Below are positions 24,867-35,290 of a stretch of DNA of 64,000 nt, in pieces. The position numbers and the translations under genes are program-made. The DNA is taken from the NCBI RefSeq assembly GCF_014653155.1, contig NZ_BNAF01000012.1, positions 7,141-71,140 of the forward strand, read 5' to 3'. Under the pieces are notes generated by a model. The model was not told the origin of the DNA, searched no databases, and worked only from the letters and a program-made list of their open reading frames with translations. Origin of the DNA: Sphingobacterium griseoflavum. GTDB taxonomy: Bacteria > Bacteroidota > Bacteroidia > Sphingobacteriales > Sphingobacteriaceae. The number at the start of each line of letters is the position of its first letter. Position 1 is the stretch's first letter.

Positions 24867-27800
24867 TTATAGTGCCGTCTGCAGGCTTAGGCTCACGCTA
24901 CGGGCGAAGGGATAATCAATTCCGCGTTCCTGTCTTATGGATGACCAACGAAATAATTCATTGGCAGTAATCCCAATACGCAGGTTAGATAAATGCATTT
25001 TTTTCAGCAGTTCCTTGCCTGCATCGTAGGAAAGGAACAGGGACTGCAAACCGAAAAGATTGTCGTTCATAATAAAGCGGGATGATACCCGAGTTTGCCC
25101 GAGGTCTTGGATACTTTTGTAGAATGTCACGTCACCTGGATTGCGCCATTTTTCTTCCAATACACGGCGGTCGACATTATATCTCGGATCTGCATTTTCC
25201 ACCCGGTCCACCAATGTTTGGTTGTACATCTTACCGCCAATCCTCGTTTGGAAATAGGCTACGGCCATAAACTGGCGATAACGAATGGTTCCGCCAAAAA
25301 AGCCTTCCATCTTCGGCGTCGCTACGCCCACGACATCGATATCCCGCGCGTCCCAAGTATAGGACAAACTGCCGTCACGCTTCAAAAATACCTCGCGTCC
25401 ACTCTCGGGGTCAATCCCCAAAGATGGAACGGCATAAATAGCGTCTAGGGATTGTCCTTCGTTATACCGCAGTAACGGCACCCCCATTAAACTTGATTCC
25501 TGCTGCGCATCATCGACACGATCGTTATAACTCTTCAATGCATTGGATATACGGACGATTTTATTTTGGTTGCGAACAAGGTTGGCCGTTAGGTTCAGCG
25601 TCCAGTCTGCTTTTTCAATGACTTTCCAGTTTGCATTCAATTCAATCCCCCTATTTTCCATGTCACCTAGATTTTCTTTGTATGAATTAAATCCGGTAGA
25701 AGGAGCTAGGTTGATATCGGCGAGGATATCACGGGTCACTTTCAGGTAATAGCGCGGCGAGAGCACGATGCGATCCGAAAAGAGGCCTAGGTCTAACCCA
25801 AAATCAGTACTTTGTGTTTTCTGCCAAGTCAGATTGTCGTTACCATAGTTGCGCACACCTGCTCCGATACCCGAAGAATACCAGTTTGACTGATCATAAC
25901 TGTAGGTCGTCCGAGACATATAGGGTGCAAATTGTACCGAGCCGGTAAGCCCTGTTGTCGCACGCAAACGCAATTGGCTGATGGCATCCTGGTCAAACCA
26001 AGATTCTTGGTGAAGATTCCAACCTATACCGAGCGACCAAAATGGTGCCACACGATTATTCGCTCCAAATTTGGAAGAACCGTCTGCGCGCAACGTCGCA
26101 TCGAGCAAATATTTATTTGCAAATGAATAATTAGAGCTTAGAAACGCACCGAACAACCGGGAGGCATTCAGGCTGCTGTACGGCCGACCGTTTTCGGCAT
26201 ATCCTTTCGCAAAGCCCACGCTGGTGAAGCGGTCATTGGGAAATCCTATTGCAACAAACTCTTTCTCATCGGCGCGCTCGGTGCGTATGTTGGTTCCTGC
26301 CACCAAGTTCACGATATGTTGGTTGAAACTGCGCATCCAGTTGAGGCGTACATTCGCATCCCAATAGAGTTCATTGTTGGTGTAACTTCTATAGCTACCT
26401 TTCTCGTCCGTCCGTGATGTTTCATAAAAGAAAAACTCGTTGGCCAATGGCGATCGGTAATCATCGACACTGTTCATTCGTTTTAGTAAACTCACCTGAC
26501 CCCGCAAGCGCAGGCCCGCACCCAAGTCAAAATCACCGGAAAGGTTATCAACGATTTCCGTATAGCCGAGCTTATTGAAGCTATTTAACGTGGCATTATA
26601 AAGTGGATTCAATACGTATTCAACCTGTGCTGTGCCGGAATTGGCGACCCGCGTCCAACGATCGGCCTCTTGCACGATATTGCCGTTGTCATCGCTCATA
26701 CGGTAATAGGGATTCATCCGGACATAGGTAGCAAAACTGCCATAAGGAGACTCTGCACCTTCGACAACCGTCACGGCGAGTTCGTTTTGAAAACGGAACT
26801 TATTGTTCAAATTGTAGCTGAAATTAACACCTCCCGAATACTGGTTCCGGCCAGATCCCTTCATTACACCAGGTCGCGTTTGGTAGCGCATATCTATACC
26901 ATATCGAAAAACGTCAGATCCGCCCTCGACAAACAGACCATGCTTTTGCCCGACGGCGGTACGTACCGGTTGTGACAGCCAATACGTATCTACCCCACCC
27001 AATACATTGGCCAGTTTTTGGTAATACAGCTCATCCAAAACGTCCTGCGATTGCCGTTGGGTAACGCCATCGTACAAACCAGCCAATTTTTCATAGGCTA
27101 ATTTTTCACTGGCATTTAATACATCATATACCGTCAGATCGGGCATATTTACGTTGCTTTCATGCGTATAACTCAGTCGAAGACGACCATCCTTAGGTGC
27201 TTTTGTGACAATCACCATGACGCCGTTTGCGGCGCGAGAACCATAGATAGCCGTCGCGGCCGCATCTTTAAGCAACGTAACGCTTTCCACGCGGGACATA
27301 TCTAGATCCAAGACCTTTTGCACGCTAACTTCATAGCCGTCCAGGATGAAAGCTGGCATATTGACTGTACTGGTGATATTATCGCGCCGAAGCACTTCGT
27401 TGTTTCCGGTAGGTAAAGAGGATGATCCGCGTACGGTTATATTGGGCAGCGTATTGGGGTTTGCGCCTGCAAGGTTATTATCCAGCATCCGGAACGACGG
27501 ATCGAAGACCTGCATGGCCTGCAGGATATTCTGCGGATTCACTTGCCGCAGTTCCTCGCCACTCTTCGTGATTGCCGTCCCGGTGTAGGAGTCTTTTTTT
27601 ATAACCTGATAACCGGTCACGATAACTTGCTCCACGGTATTCGCCTCTTGATCCAGCTGTACCTGATAGGTATAACGTCCTTCCTGAATCGTGACGTTGG
27701 CCGTGTGGTAGCCCAACATCCGAATTGAAATGATGGTACCTATTGGCAGATTACCCGCGTTGAACTCGCCGTTCTCATCGGCAACAGCGATGGTCTTGCC

Positions 27801-28235
27801 TTTCGTGACAACGGTAGCTCCCTGTAGCGGAAGCGACTCGATTCCCGTGACCGTGCCGCGTATGGCCTGTTGGTTACTCGCGATTTCCTTTCCACCGGCG
27901 TTCATGTTTGGTGCAGCCCTCCGCTTCAACAGAATGGTCTTATCCGCAATTTCATAGCCTATGGATTGGCTTTCAAAAATTTTATCGAGGAAGTTTTTAA
28001 GTGGCATCCGTTGCGACTCGATGGTTACAGGTTGTGCCATGTCAAGCAATTCCTTACTACCCATTATTTCGTAATTGGTTTGCTGTTTAACAGCGTTTAA
28101 TACTTTGGCAAAGCTGACCTGTCTACCCGAGAAGCTGACAGTTTGCGCCCAAGCAGCATTTCCATCCCCTGCAAGTGTAGCTAAGTAGAAAAGCGTAAGC
28201 AATTTGATCACTCGTGAAAAGTAACGTATATTCAT
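24867..28235 (-). CDS. SusC/RagA TonB-dependent transporter with STN signalling domain
   Basis: 1122 residues. A signal peptide of about 30 residues is followed by an STN domain (about 35-108, VSFAKVLNAVKQQTNYEI to ADKTILLKR), a carboxypeptidase-regulatory-like domain (about 125-200), the plug (VEQVIVTGYQVIKKDSYTGTA, then MSRVESVTLLKDAAATAIYGSRAANGVMVIVTK) and a beta-barrel ending in VSLSLQTAL. The STN domain would touch the FecR protein encoded upstream, signalling substrate to the ECF sigma factor. SusC, SusD and the lipoproteins form one transport complex. Confidence 0.94.
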   Translation of the reverse strand: MNIRYFSRVIKLLTLFYLATLAGDGNAAWAQTVSFSGRQVSFAKVLNAVKQQTNYEIMGSKELLDMAQPVTIESQRMPLKNFLDKIFESQSIGYEIADKTILLKRRAAPNMNAGGKEIASNQQAIRGTVTGIESLPLQGATVVTKGKTIAVADENGEFNAGNLPIGTIISIRMLGYHTANVTIQEGRYTYQVQLDQEANTVEQVIVTGYQVIKKDSYTGTAITKSGEELRQVNPQNILQAMQVFDPSFRMLDNNLAGANPNTLPNITVRGSSSLPTGNNEVLRRDNITSTVNMPAFILDGYEVSVQKVLDLDMSRVESVTLLKDAAATAIYGSRAANGVMVIVTKAPKDGRLRLSYTHESNVNMPDLTVYDVLNASEKLAYEKLAGLYDGVTQRQSQDVLDELYYQKLANVLGGVDTYWLSQPVRTAVGQKHGLFVEGGSDVFRYGIDMRYQTRPGVMKGSGRNQYSGGVNFSYNLNNKFRFQNELAVTVVEGAESPYGSFATYVRMNPYYRMSDDNGNIVQEADRWTRVANSGTAQVEYVLNPLYNATLNSFNKLGYTEIVDNLSGDFDLGAGLRLRGQVSLLKRMNSVDDYRSPLANEFFFYETSRTDEKGSYRSYTNNELYWDANVRLNWMRSFNQHIVNLVAGTNIRTERADEKEFVAIGFPNDRFTSVGFAKGYAENGRPYSSLNASRLFGAFLSSNYSFANKYLLDATLRADGSSKFGANNRVAPFWSLGIGWNLHQESWFDQDAISQLRLRATTGLTGSVQFAPYMSRTTYSYDQSNWYSSGIGAGVRNYGNDNLTWQKTQSTDFGLDLGLFSDRIVLSPRYYLKVTRDILADINLAPSTGFNSYKENLGDMENRGIELNANWKVIEKADWTLNLTANLVRNQNKIVRISNALKSYNDRVDDAQQESSLMGVPLLRYNEGQSLDAIYAVPSLGIDPESGREVFLKRDGSLSYTWDARDIDVVGVATPKMEGFFGGTIRYRQFMAVAYFQTRIGGKMYNQTLVDRVENADPRYNVDRRVLEEKWRNPGDVTFYKSIQDLGQTRVSSRFIMNDNLFGLQSLFLSYDAGKELLKKMHLSNLRIGITANELFRWSSIRQERGIDYPFARSVSLSLQTAL

Positions 28236-28356
28236 TAATTTTGTTAAGGTTAGTTTTGGACTCGATCCAATTCAATTCATTTCGGTTGCCTGTAGGTTGT
28301 CAGGGCTTTTTTGTACATACTTTTTTCTAAAGTCTCATACAGCGGTTATCTATTCG

Positions 28357-29574
28357 TTAGTTTTTTCCGGTCGTTCCTCCTTTCTGCATGGGCTCTTTCT
28401 GCATGGGCATCTCGCCAATGATCAGCACACTGTCTCGTTCTAATTTGTAACGGATGTCGTTGCTATCCAACAACTTCAGGATCGTGTTCAATTTGCTGCT
28501 TCTGAAGGTTCCGCCAAAAAACTCGACATTCGGCACTTGGCCTTCATAGCGCACTGTGATGTCATACCACCTCGAAACCTCGTCCATGACCTCCCGGAGA
28601 TGCTTGCCTTCAAAGTTGAATCGTCCGTAAAGCCAAGCGACTTCCTGTTCCACAGCAACTTTCTTCTTTGTCAATACGTTCGCTAGATTTAGTACGCTTT
28701 GTTCCCCGGGACGTAGTAAAACCTGAACATGACGATCTACTGGCTCCACGGTGATCGATCCTTCTAAAAGGGTTGTCGATGTTACTTCATTTCCGGCATA
28801 GGCCGCGATATTAAAGTGCGTTCCCAACACCGCAACGCGTTGTCGGGCTGTATGCACGACAAATGGCTTTCCTTCTTGTTTGGCAACCTCGAAGTAACCT
28901 TCTCCTTCGAGTGTGACCTCGCGCTGTTCAGCCCGAAAATCCAGCGGATAGATCAACGAACTTGCTGCATTCAATTTTACAAGACTTCCATCGGACAACT
29001 GGATATCGCAGGTCGCGCCTTTCGGCGTGGTGATCTTAGCAGATGACGCGCTGCCCGTTTCGGCAATCAATTTACCTGTTCCGTCACGCAGCGCACCTTG
29101 CGACATTCGAATTTGTTTTTCGCCTCCATCCAACGTGAATGTCCGACCGTCCGCTAGTACGATGGTGGCCTTTTGGGACGTCGCCACTTGATCTTTGGCT
29201 TCGGCGACCAGATCTGTATGTTGCTGCCGACCAAAAAATAGATAAGCTGCAAAAGAACAAGAGATTAACAATGCTGCTGCAGCTGCGCCAAACCAAATCT
29301 TTCGTCTTAAAACAGGGCTGTTATCTTCGGCAAACGATAGTTGCTCCTTTACACGATCATATGCGTTGTTACTATCAAATGTAGCGATATGCTCCAAAGC
29401 CTTTTGCTGGAGCTGTTTGCTTCTTACCTTCGCATAAAGCTGCTGGTTGGCCGGTGCATCGCTCAACCAATGCGCAAGCTCGGTTTGCTCCATAGGGCTT
29501 AAATCATTGCAGGTGCTGCGCGCCAGCAATGAGGCAATATGAATTAAGTGCTCCTCGTCCTTCCTATCCATCAA
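28357..29574 (-). CDS. FecR-family anti-sigma regulator
   Basis: 405 residues. The cytoplasmic N-terminus (about 1-90) binds sigma, a single membrane helix follows (IWFGAAAAALLISCSFAAYLFF), and the periplasmic FecR domain carries ITTPKGATCDIQLSDGSLVKLNAAS, GEGYFEVAKQEGKPFVVHT and VLGTHFNIAAY. The C-terminal STN-binding part ends with YKLERDSVLIIG. It links the SusC transporter to the ECF factor at 29637-30224. Confidence 0.92.
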   Translation of the reverse strand: MMDRKDEEHLIHIASLLARSTCNDLSPMEQTELAHWLSDAPANQQLYAKVRSKQLQQKALEHIATFDSNNAYDRVKEQLSFAEDNSPVLRRKIWFGAAAAALLISCSFAAYLFFGRQQHTDLVAEAKDQVATSQKATIVLADGRTFTLDGGEKQIRMSQGALRDGTGKLIAETGSASSAKITTPKGATCDIQLSDGSLVKLNAASSLIYPLDFRAEQREVTLEGEGYFEVAKQEGKPFVVHTARQRVAVLGTHFNIAAYAGNEVTSTTLLEGSITVEPVDRHVQVLLRPGEQSVLNLANVLTKKKVAVEQEVAWLYGRFNFEGKHLREVMDEVSRWYDITVRYEGQVPNVEFFGGTFRSSKLNTILKLLDSNDIRYKLERDSVLIIGEMPMQKEPMQKGGTTGKN

Positions 29575-29636
29575 ATGTAGTTTCTACTAGAGTATACAGC
29601 ACCGAATGCAAAAAGTACTAAACTTTTTAAAAAAAA

Positions 29637-30224
29637 TTAAATTTTCTCGAGGACAAACGCTCCCATCAGCAATAAAAGGAACGATTCTTTATGAAGATGT
29701 TTACGCAAAAGCGCTAACGCACGCAATTTTTGGTTTTTTACTGTCTGTAGGGCGATACCCATTTCATCCGCCACTTCTTGATTCGTCTTACCGTCTAAGT
29801 AAGTAAGCCGGATAATTTGTTGTGCTTTATCGGGCAACAAATTCAGTGCTACCTGCAATTGCGCCATTGTTTCACTATATATAATTGTGTTATCCTGCCC
29901 TTGCTGGAATTCATCCTGTTCCGCTACATATCTATTTACCCGGCCGGCCCGGCGATTTTCCGCAAGCTGGTGGTTAATACCGACGCGCCGGGCAATTTGA
30001 TAAAGGGATGCCTTCAGGTGTGTCAAGTTCTCAAAAGATCGGCTACCTCCCCACAGTTTTATGAAGCTTTCCTCGGCAATATCCTCAGCATCTTGTGAAT
30101 TTGAAACGAAATGTGTGGCGAAATAGCATATCCTAGCATAATATCTATGAAATATATGCTGAAAAGCCGACTCCCTGCCATCTGAAAACTCTTCTAGCAG
30201 CTTTTTTTCGCTATCATACATCAT
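29637..30224 (-). CDS. ECF sigma-70 factor of the first SusCD module
   Basis: 195 residues with region 2 (HIFHRYYARICYFATHFVSN, DAEDIAEESFIKLW) and region 4 (LNLLPDKAQQIIRLTYLDGKTNQEVADEMGIALQTVKNQKLRAL). Normal ECF length and one region 4, in contrast to the 270-residue factor at 2442-3254. It should drive its own susCD operon when FecR releases it. Confidence 0.93.
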   Translation of the reverse strand: MMYDSEKKLLEEFSDGRESAFQHIFHRYYARICYFATHFVSNSQDAEDIAEESFIKLWGGSRSFENLTHLKASLYQIARRVGINHQLAENRRAGRVNRYVAEQDEFQQGQDNTIIYSETMAQLQVALNLLPDKAQQIIRLTYLDGKTNQEVADEMGIALQTVKNQKLRALALLRKHLHKESFLLLLMGAFVLEKI

Positions 30225-30256
30225 TGTAAGCGACGGTTTAGATTTAAATTACTCTG

Positions 30257-30264
30257 CAAAGGTA
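30257..30264 (-). promoter_or_regulatory. -7 element before the ECF gene
   Basis: On the minus strand TACCTTTG is an exact TAnnTTTG match, 33 bases upstream of the start codon. A TTG exists only 26 bases further up, longer than usual spacing. Confidence 0.4.
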
Positions 30265-30497
30265 GTACTTCTATCTTTTTAATCCGCTGCCAAGCAAAAA
30301 TTAAAAATAACAATGGTTTACATGGAGTACGAAAAGCAGCGATACCTTATACTTACATCTTCCCTATCGGAGAATTGAAGGGTAAATCTGTTAGCTTAAC
30401 CATAAAGTTTAGTAAAATTTACAAACCACATCACAAAACTAGCTCTCGCAATGAAACTATTCACTGCCTTTCACCATTCTACTTATAAAGGCTGCAT

Positions 30498-31097
30498 ATG
30501 GAGAGAAAAAACATACCACGTCAAGTTAAAGGCAAAAAGCTTGATATATTAGCGCAAAAGCGGTACGGCACGCAAGAAGAAGTTGTCGCCGCCTTCAATA
30601 GGGCGAAGGAAAGACTTTTTGCAATAAACGATTGGCATAAGATAACCAAGACGTCCTCAGCGACATTTGAATTATTGAATCATCTCGATCAAGCAGTTTT
30701 ACGTCGACCTGAAGTCGGCGACTACGTGAAAATTGATATTCCCGGGCCGGGGAGTATTGTAGGAAAAGGATATGACTGGGTTCGTGTGGTACAAATAACG
30801 GATCGAGCCAGCGAGCGGTACGCCCAAATAACGCTACAACCCAGTATACCGCCAGCTGGACAACGTAATCGAAACGAAGTAGCCCATTTTTTCAAACCGA
30901 CTTCCAGTTCGACAATTGAAATTGAAGTTCGCGAACTGGCCTTGCATGCTAACTATTTTGGAAGAAATGAGGAACCCAATACGGGAAGTGACTTATTTCT
31001 TGAGAATGCCCGAAATTCAATTATTGGTATAGGCGCAATGTTCGGGTTATCCTATCCGCAATGGAAAAAACTTGTAGACGGCTTGCTTAGTTCTTAG
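30498..31097 (+). CDS. Protein of unknown function
   Basis: 199 residues, not recognised. The first 60 residues are basic with an alpha-helical pattern (RQVKGKKLDILAQKRYGTQEEVVAAFNRAKERLF). The middle (about 75-130) reads like a small beta barrel (VGDYVKIDIPGPG, DWVRVVQITDRASERYAQITLQPS) and the end is helical. There is no signal peptide or membrane segment, so it is probably cytoplasmic. It stands alone in plus orientation between two minus-strand blocks. A nucleic-acid or protein-binding role is only a guess from its basic start. Confidence 0.6.
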   Translation: MERKNIPRQVKGKKLDILAQKRYGTQEEVVAAFNRAKERLFAINDWHKITKTSSATFELLNHLDQAVLRRPEVGDYVKIDIPGPGSIVGKGYDWVRVVQITDRASERYAQITLQPSIPPAGQRNRNEVAHFFKPTSSSTIEIEVRELALHANYFGRNEEPNTGSDLFLENARNSIIGIGAMFGLSYPQWKKLVDGLLSS

Positions 31098-31180
31098 TAT
31101 GTTATTCGCTCGCAACAGATCGTTTTTTATAGCCAATGCCTCATTGGTAAAATTGCGGTTGATTATTAGTTATTTGGCCC

Positions 31181-31504
31181 CTACTGTCCCGGCGTGCCTT
31201 CGCTTATCCGTACGATGTCTTTCTGTTCGACTGTGTCGCTGTGGAACAAGTCGGCCATCAGGGCATCATTTGTAACCACGGCCTGCCCGTCAAAAGGTCT
31301 CTTGGCCAGCAAGGTTAAAACACCTGCCAAAATTGTACTTTCTATAATAGCGATCTCTTCATAGATGATATTTTCCGGGTCAGTGAGCTCATATACGGCT
31401 ACAGAACCTGTAAGATCCGACGCTACGGCGAACACGAATACACCCTCTAACTCCTCGAAATCTTCTTTTTTAAACTTGTAAGCACTCATATTGTATGATG
31501 GCAT
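31181..31504 (-). CDS. Small protein of unknown function next to a helicase
   Basis: 107 residues, acidic and without known motifs; the second Met (MSAYKFKKEDFEEL, 31489) may be the true start. It begins 28 bp after the helicase stop on the same strand and is likely cotranscribed. No signal peptide is seen. Confidence 0.55.
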   Translation of the reverse strand: MPSYNMSAYKFKKEDFEELEGVFVFAVASDLTGSVAVYELTDPENIIYEEIAIIESTILAGVLTLLAKRPFDGQAVVTNDALMADLFHSDTVEQKDIVRISEGTPGQ

Positions 31505-31532
31505 TTGGTAAATACTGTACTTTAGAACGAAC

Positions 31533-33035
31533 TCAAACCGCTTTTGCCAGTTTATTTTGCATAGACATAGACCGTGTCACAAGGTTGATAAGGCGTTCGC
31601 GATAACTAGCCATCAACCAAGTCGTGTATGCACGGGTAACCTTCCCGATACATTTGACATATTCTTTCACACGGCCATCTATTTGCTTGTCCAAGATCGA
31701 GACCAGTTCGAGCGCTTCGCTTACGGTCTGCGCATTCTCCATGCACATTTTCGCATGCTGTCTAATGGAATCCCGCATCACGGTAGCGGTTTTCAAGCCG
31801 CTGTCCAATGCGTTTTGGTAGGCTGCAAACACATCGAAATCTATGGAAAGACTTAGCGGGAATTTTGCCCTCAGTTCTGGCGAAATGGCTCGTATTTCTG
31901 TTATTGATTCTTTGAGTTGTCCCATATAGCGTTCAGGATTAGCAAAAACACTTTCCCAGTCGATGGCACTGTCCCACTTTCCGAAACGATCCGTATTGTT
32001 TCCCAAATCGATGACCTGAAAAGTCTTTTTGTTCTTGGTACGTCTGGCACCGCGCCCCACCATTTGATGGTATAAGGTGATCGACGTTGTAGCACGATAG
32101 AGCATGACGGATTGGATAGTGGGTTCGTCAAAGCCCACCGTTAGCAGCGATACCGAGGTGAGTATCGCACCCCGCGTCTTTTTAAACCATTGGAGAATCT
32201 CCGCGCGCTCTTTGGCAGGCGTTCTATTGTCTAAATGTTTGATGGGAAAACCTGCCGCACGGAAAGTTGCCTCGACCTTCTTCGACGTGATTATTCCGCT
32301 ATTAAAAATAAGCGTTTTCTTCTTGACGCTATGCGACCGGTAAGCATGCAAGAGCAACTCGAGCATCACGTCTGAGCCGTATAACAGATCGGAAGTTCCT
32401 ATGGTGAAGTCGCCCGTTACGCCGGTTCTTAGCGTATTGAGTTCCACGTCATACTCATGGACTTTGGGTCGCGCGAGATAGCCCTGTTCGATCAATGTTT
32501 CAATGGACTCGCCCACGACCAATTCCTTATAAAACTTATTTAAGGGTAAGTTTACATCAGAAGAGAGCGGTGTGGCCGTCACACCGATAACGATGGCATT
32601 TTCGAATTTTCCCAACAGCTTCCGGAACGAGTTATGATGCGCTTCATCGACGATGACCAATCCTACATTCTTGACATCGAAGAGGCCATCGTTGATGCGC
32701 CGTTTCAGCGTCTCCACCATCGCCACAAAACATCGGAAAGGCGTTTTTCGCTGTATCCGCTTTGTCGAGCTATCGATAATTTTACTATGCAAGCCACAGT
32801 TTGACAAAGCTTTATGCGTTTGTCCACAAAGTTCTACCCTATGCGTAAGGATAAGGACGGTTTTCGATGTTGTCTCCGCATACTGACGCGCAATCTCTGA
32901 AAAAATAAATGTTTTACCGCCCCCTGTTGGAAGTTGGTATAGGAGCCGACATGCGCCACTGGCGCACTGCGTCATTTTATCAAACAAAAGATCGATATCT
33001 TTTTGTTGATAGTAATATGGTTTGCGTTTATGCAT
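31533..33035 (-). CDS. Superfamily II DEAH-box helicase
   Basis: 500 residues. Motif I is PTGGGKT (36-42), motif II DEAH (130-133), motif III TATP (GVTATPL) and motif VI MVGRGARR. The layout matches the short stand-alone helicases of the XPB/type III restriction helicase-like group. Residues beyond about 380 are helical with no nuclease motif. The function could be DNA repair or part of a defence pair with the small downstream gene; the sequence does not decide. Confidence 0.85.
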   Translation of the reverse strand: MHKRKPYYYQQKDIDLLFDKMTQCASGACRLLYQLPTGGGKTFIFSEIARQYAETTSKTVLILTHRVELCGQTHKALSNCGLHSKIIDSSTKRIQRKTPFRCFVAMVETLKRRINDGLFDVKNVGLVIVDEAHHNSFRKLLGKFENAIVIGVTATPLSSDVNLPLNKFYKELVVGESIETLIEQGYLARPKVHEYDVELNTLRTGVTGDFTIGTSDLLYGSDVMLELLLHAYRSHSVKKKTLIFNSGIITSKKVEATFRAAGFPIKHLDNRTPAKERAEILQWFKKTRGAILTSVSLLTVGFDEPTIQSVMLYRATTSITLYHQMVGRGARRTKNKKTFQVIDLGNNTDRFGKWDSAIDWESVFANPERYMGQLKESITEIRAISPELRAKFPLSLSIDFDVFAAYQNALDSGLKTATVMRDSIRQHAKMCMENAQTVSEALELVSILDKQIDGRVKEYVKCIGKVTRAYTTWLMASYRERLINLVTRSMSMQNKLAKAV

Positions 33036-33154
33036 ACGTGTTAGTGGCTTTGTGTATCACGAACTCACGATCAATGCTTTTTGTTTCAGGACGGGATATT
33101 TTTTTTGATCGGGTCCTTACCTGCATGCAACCGGCTGTAAAATTGCCGCTTGAC

Positions 33155-33529
33155 TTATGCACTATGCACATGATTCATCCCTTTCTCAACCGCGTCGAGC
33201 AGCTCGTCCATGTCGAAGGGTTTAGAGAGGAATGCATCTGCGCCGGCATCGCGGGCAATATCCTCACCGTCCCTACTGGCAGATATGCAGAGCACGTATA
33301 TATCTTTGCTATCGGCAGACATTTTTAACCGCCGAATCAGCTGGTCGCCCGATACCACCGGCATCCATAGATCAACGATAAACAATTGCGGCAGCAGTTC
33401 TTTGATCTTCGCCATGGCATGTACGCTATCGTTTTCCACAAATGTTTCGACGTCGATGGTCTCAAGAACCATCTGTAGCATGTCTGTGATCCCTTTATCG
33501 TCGTCACACACTAAAATTCTTTTGTTCAT
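33155..33529 (-). CDS. Single-domain response regulator (receiver only)
   Basis: 124 residues. The acidic pocket is CDDD (8-11), the phospho-acceptor Asp53 lies in VDLWMP, Ser83 and Lys103 (SKPFD) complete the site. There is no output domain. It starts 9 bp after the LOV histidine kinase gene on the same strand, so it should be that kinase's first partner, perhaps in a phosphorelay. Confidence 0.92.
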   Translation of the reverse strand: MNKRILVCDDDKGITDMLQMVLETIDVETFVENDSVHAMAKIKELLPQLFIVDLWMPVVSGDQLIRRLKMSADSKDIYVLCISASRDGEDIARDAGADAFLSKPFDMDELLDAVEKGMNHVHSA

Positions 33530-33538
33530 CCTATGGCG

Positions 33539-35065
33539 TTATTTTTTGTATGGTATCGTAAAACTAAATGTAGAGCCCTTCCCCAGTTCACTATCTACCC
33601 AAATGGTCCCTCCGTGCTGTAAGACAATCTGCTGGCAGATATATAAACCGATTCCCATCCCTGAAAATCTTTTCTGTATGTTTTTAACGCGGTAGAACCT
33701 CTCAAAAATTCTTTTCTTATCACTATCGCTGATTCCCACGCCTTGGTCGCTCACCATAACCTTCACCTGATCACCGAACCTCGCCAGATCGACGCTCACC
33801 TGGGCTTGATCTGGTGAATATTTAATGGCGTTTGTCAATAGATTTCCTACGACCTGGCTTAGATGGGTTTCATCGCCGTTGCAGATCACCCCCGTGCTTC
33901 CGCGTAACACAATTTTATGTTCTTTGTTGGTCAATTGCACGCTCTCGATGGTATCGCGAACCATTTTATCAAAATCAAATGCACTGTGGTGGATATCCAA
34001 TTTCCCACTTTTAATCTTGGAAACATCCAATAGCTCCGCAATCAAATTATTCAGTCGCTCAATTTGTGTATCAGATTTGGATAAAATGTCTAGTGCTTTG
34101 ATATTCTCTTTGGAAATAAATCGTTTTAACAGCTGTACGTACCCTCTTATCGCCGTCAGCGGCGTTTTGAGCTCATGGCTGGCAATTGACAAAAAGTCAT
34201 CTTTACGCTTTTCAATTTCACGCCGATCTGTTACATCTTCGATTGCCAGTAATATCCGATCTTTGTATTTACCTTCCAACTCAATACGGTGCGCATTTAG
34301 CAGCATGGTCTTTGGCCCAATATGCGGAAAATCGTGCTCAACAACATAATCCAATACCGGATTGTTTGTTGGCAAAATTTTGACCAACAGCTCTCGCAGT
34401 GTTTCGATGTCCCATTGTCGGTTTCCCAAGTCGAACAATAGTTTGTTGATGGTCTCGGTTTCGCTCACTTTGAAAAGTTTCAGAAATGCTTTGTTGACTT
34501 TGAGCACTTTAAAATGGGGATCTAGCACAACAAGTCCTTCACGAATCGTCTCGATAATGCTGTTTAGATATTCTTGACTGCTCCGAAGATTTTCGGTACG
34601 TTCTTCCACTTTCTTTTCGACCGACTCTTTTTCCATCAACAATTTCTCTTCTACGCGCTTGCGACGTGTGATGTCATTTTGCACGCCGATAAAGTGGGTT
34701 ACCTGTCCGTCCGAATCTTTTACTGGTGAGATATACAATTCATTCCAAAACAGATCCCCTTGCTTGGTGTAATTACGTATTTCGACCGTAATGTGCTGCC
34801 CCTTTTGGATAGCCTCCTTGATTTTCGCGCGCGCGGGCTGCTGTCGGTCTTCCCCTTGAAGAAACCTACAGTTGTGTCCAATTATTTCGCGCTTGCTATA
34901 ACCTGTTATCTTTTCAAATGCAGCGTTGTGGTATATGATCGGATTATCCGGTAGCCGATTATCGGTAATAATAACCCCCGACACACTGGCATCCAATGCT
35001 TGGTAAATCAGCGGCGAGAGTCCCTGGTCTTCATAAGTAGATGTATTCTTCAGATTCTTTGGCAT
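33539..35065 (-). CDS. LOV-domain (blue-light) sensor histidine kinase
   Basis: 508 residues. The N-terminal PAS domain is a LOV domain with GHNCRFLQG: Cys66, Asn98, Asn108 and Gln129 fall at exactly the spacing (+32, +42, +63) of the photocycle residues of plant LOV2 (C450, N482, N492, Q513). A coiled coil (about 133-165), a second PAS (about 165-280) and HisKA with His297 in SHELKTPLTAIRGYVQLL follow, then a HATPase domain (FGDQVKVMVSDQGVGIS, FSGMGIGLYICQQI). It should bind FMN and form a cysteinyl adduct in blue light. The next gene is a receiver protein. Confidence 0.92.
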   Translation of the reverse strand: MPKNLKNTSTYEDQGLSPLIYQALDASVSGVIITDNRLPDNPIIYHNAAFEKITGYSKREIIGHNCRFLQGEDRQQPARAKIKEAIQKGQHITVEIRNYTKQGDLFWNELYISPVKDSDGQVTHFIGVQNDITRRKRVEEKLLMEKESVEKKVEERTENLRSSQEYLNSIIETIREGLVVLDPHFKVLKVNKAFLKLFKVSETETINKLLFDLGNRQWDIETLRELLVKILPTNNPVLDYVVEHDFPHIGPKTMLLNAHRIELEGKYKDRILLAIEDVTDRREIEKRKDDFLSIASHELKTPLTAIRGYVQLLKRFISKENIKALDILSKSDTQIERLNNLIAELLDVSKIKSGKLDIHHSAFDFDKMVRDTIESVQLTNKEHKIVLRGSTGVICNGDETHLSQVVGNLLTNAIKYSPDQAQVSVDLARFGDQVKVMVSDQGVGISDSDKKRIFERFYRVKNIQKRFSGMGIGLYICQQIVLQHGGTIWVDSELGKGSTFSFTIPYKK

Positions 35066-35290
35066 TTATTTTTCTAATAACAAGTGAAGCGTTTGCGTAC
35101 CCGCAATCCACAATTGTTATTCTAACCGTTTAAAGGGAAGGTTTGTTTACCATTTGAAAAAAAGATTTTTCTGTAAGGGATGGGGAAGACTAAATTTTTG
35201 GGGGAAGAGTGGACGTTTAAGCACAAACGACTTGTCATCAGCCCTGCCTTTTTTTACTGTTGAAGGCATGTCTCATTATGGTCTAAACGT

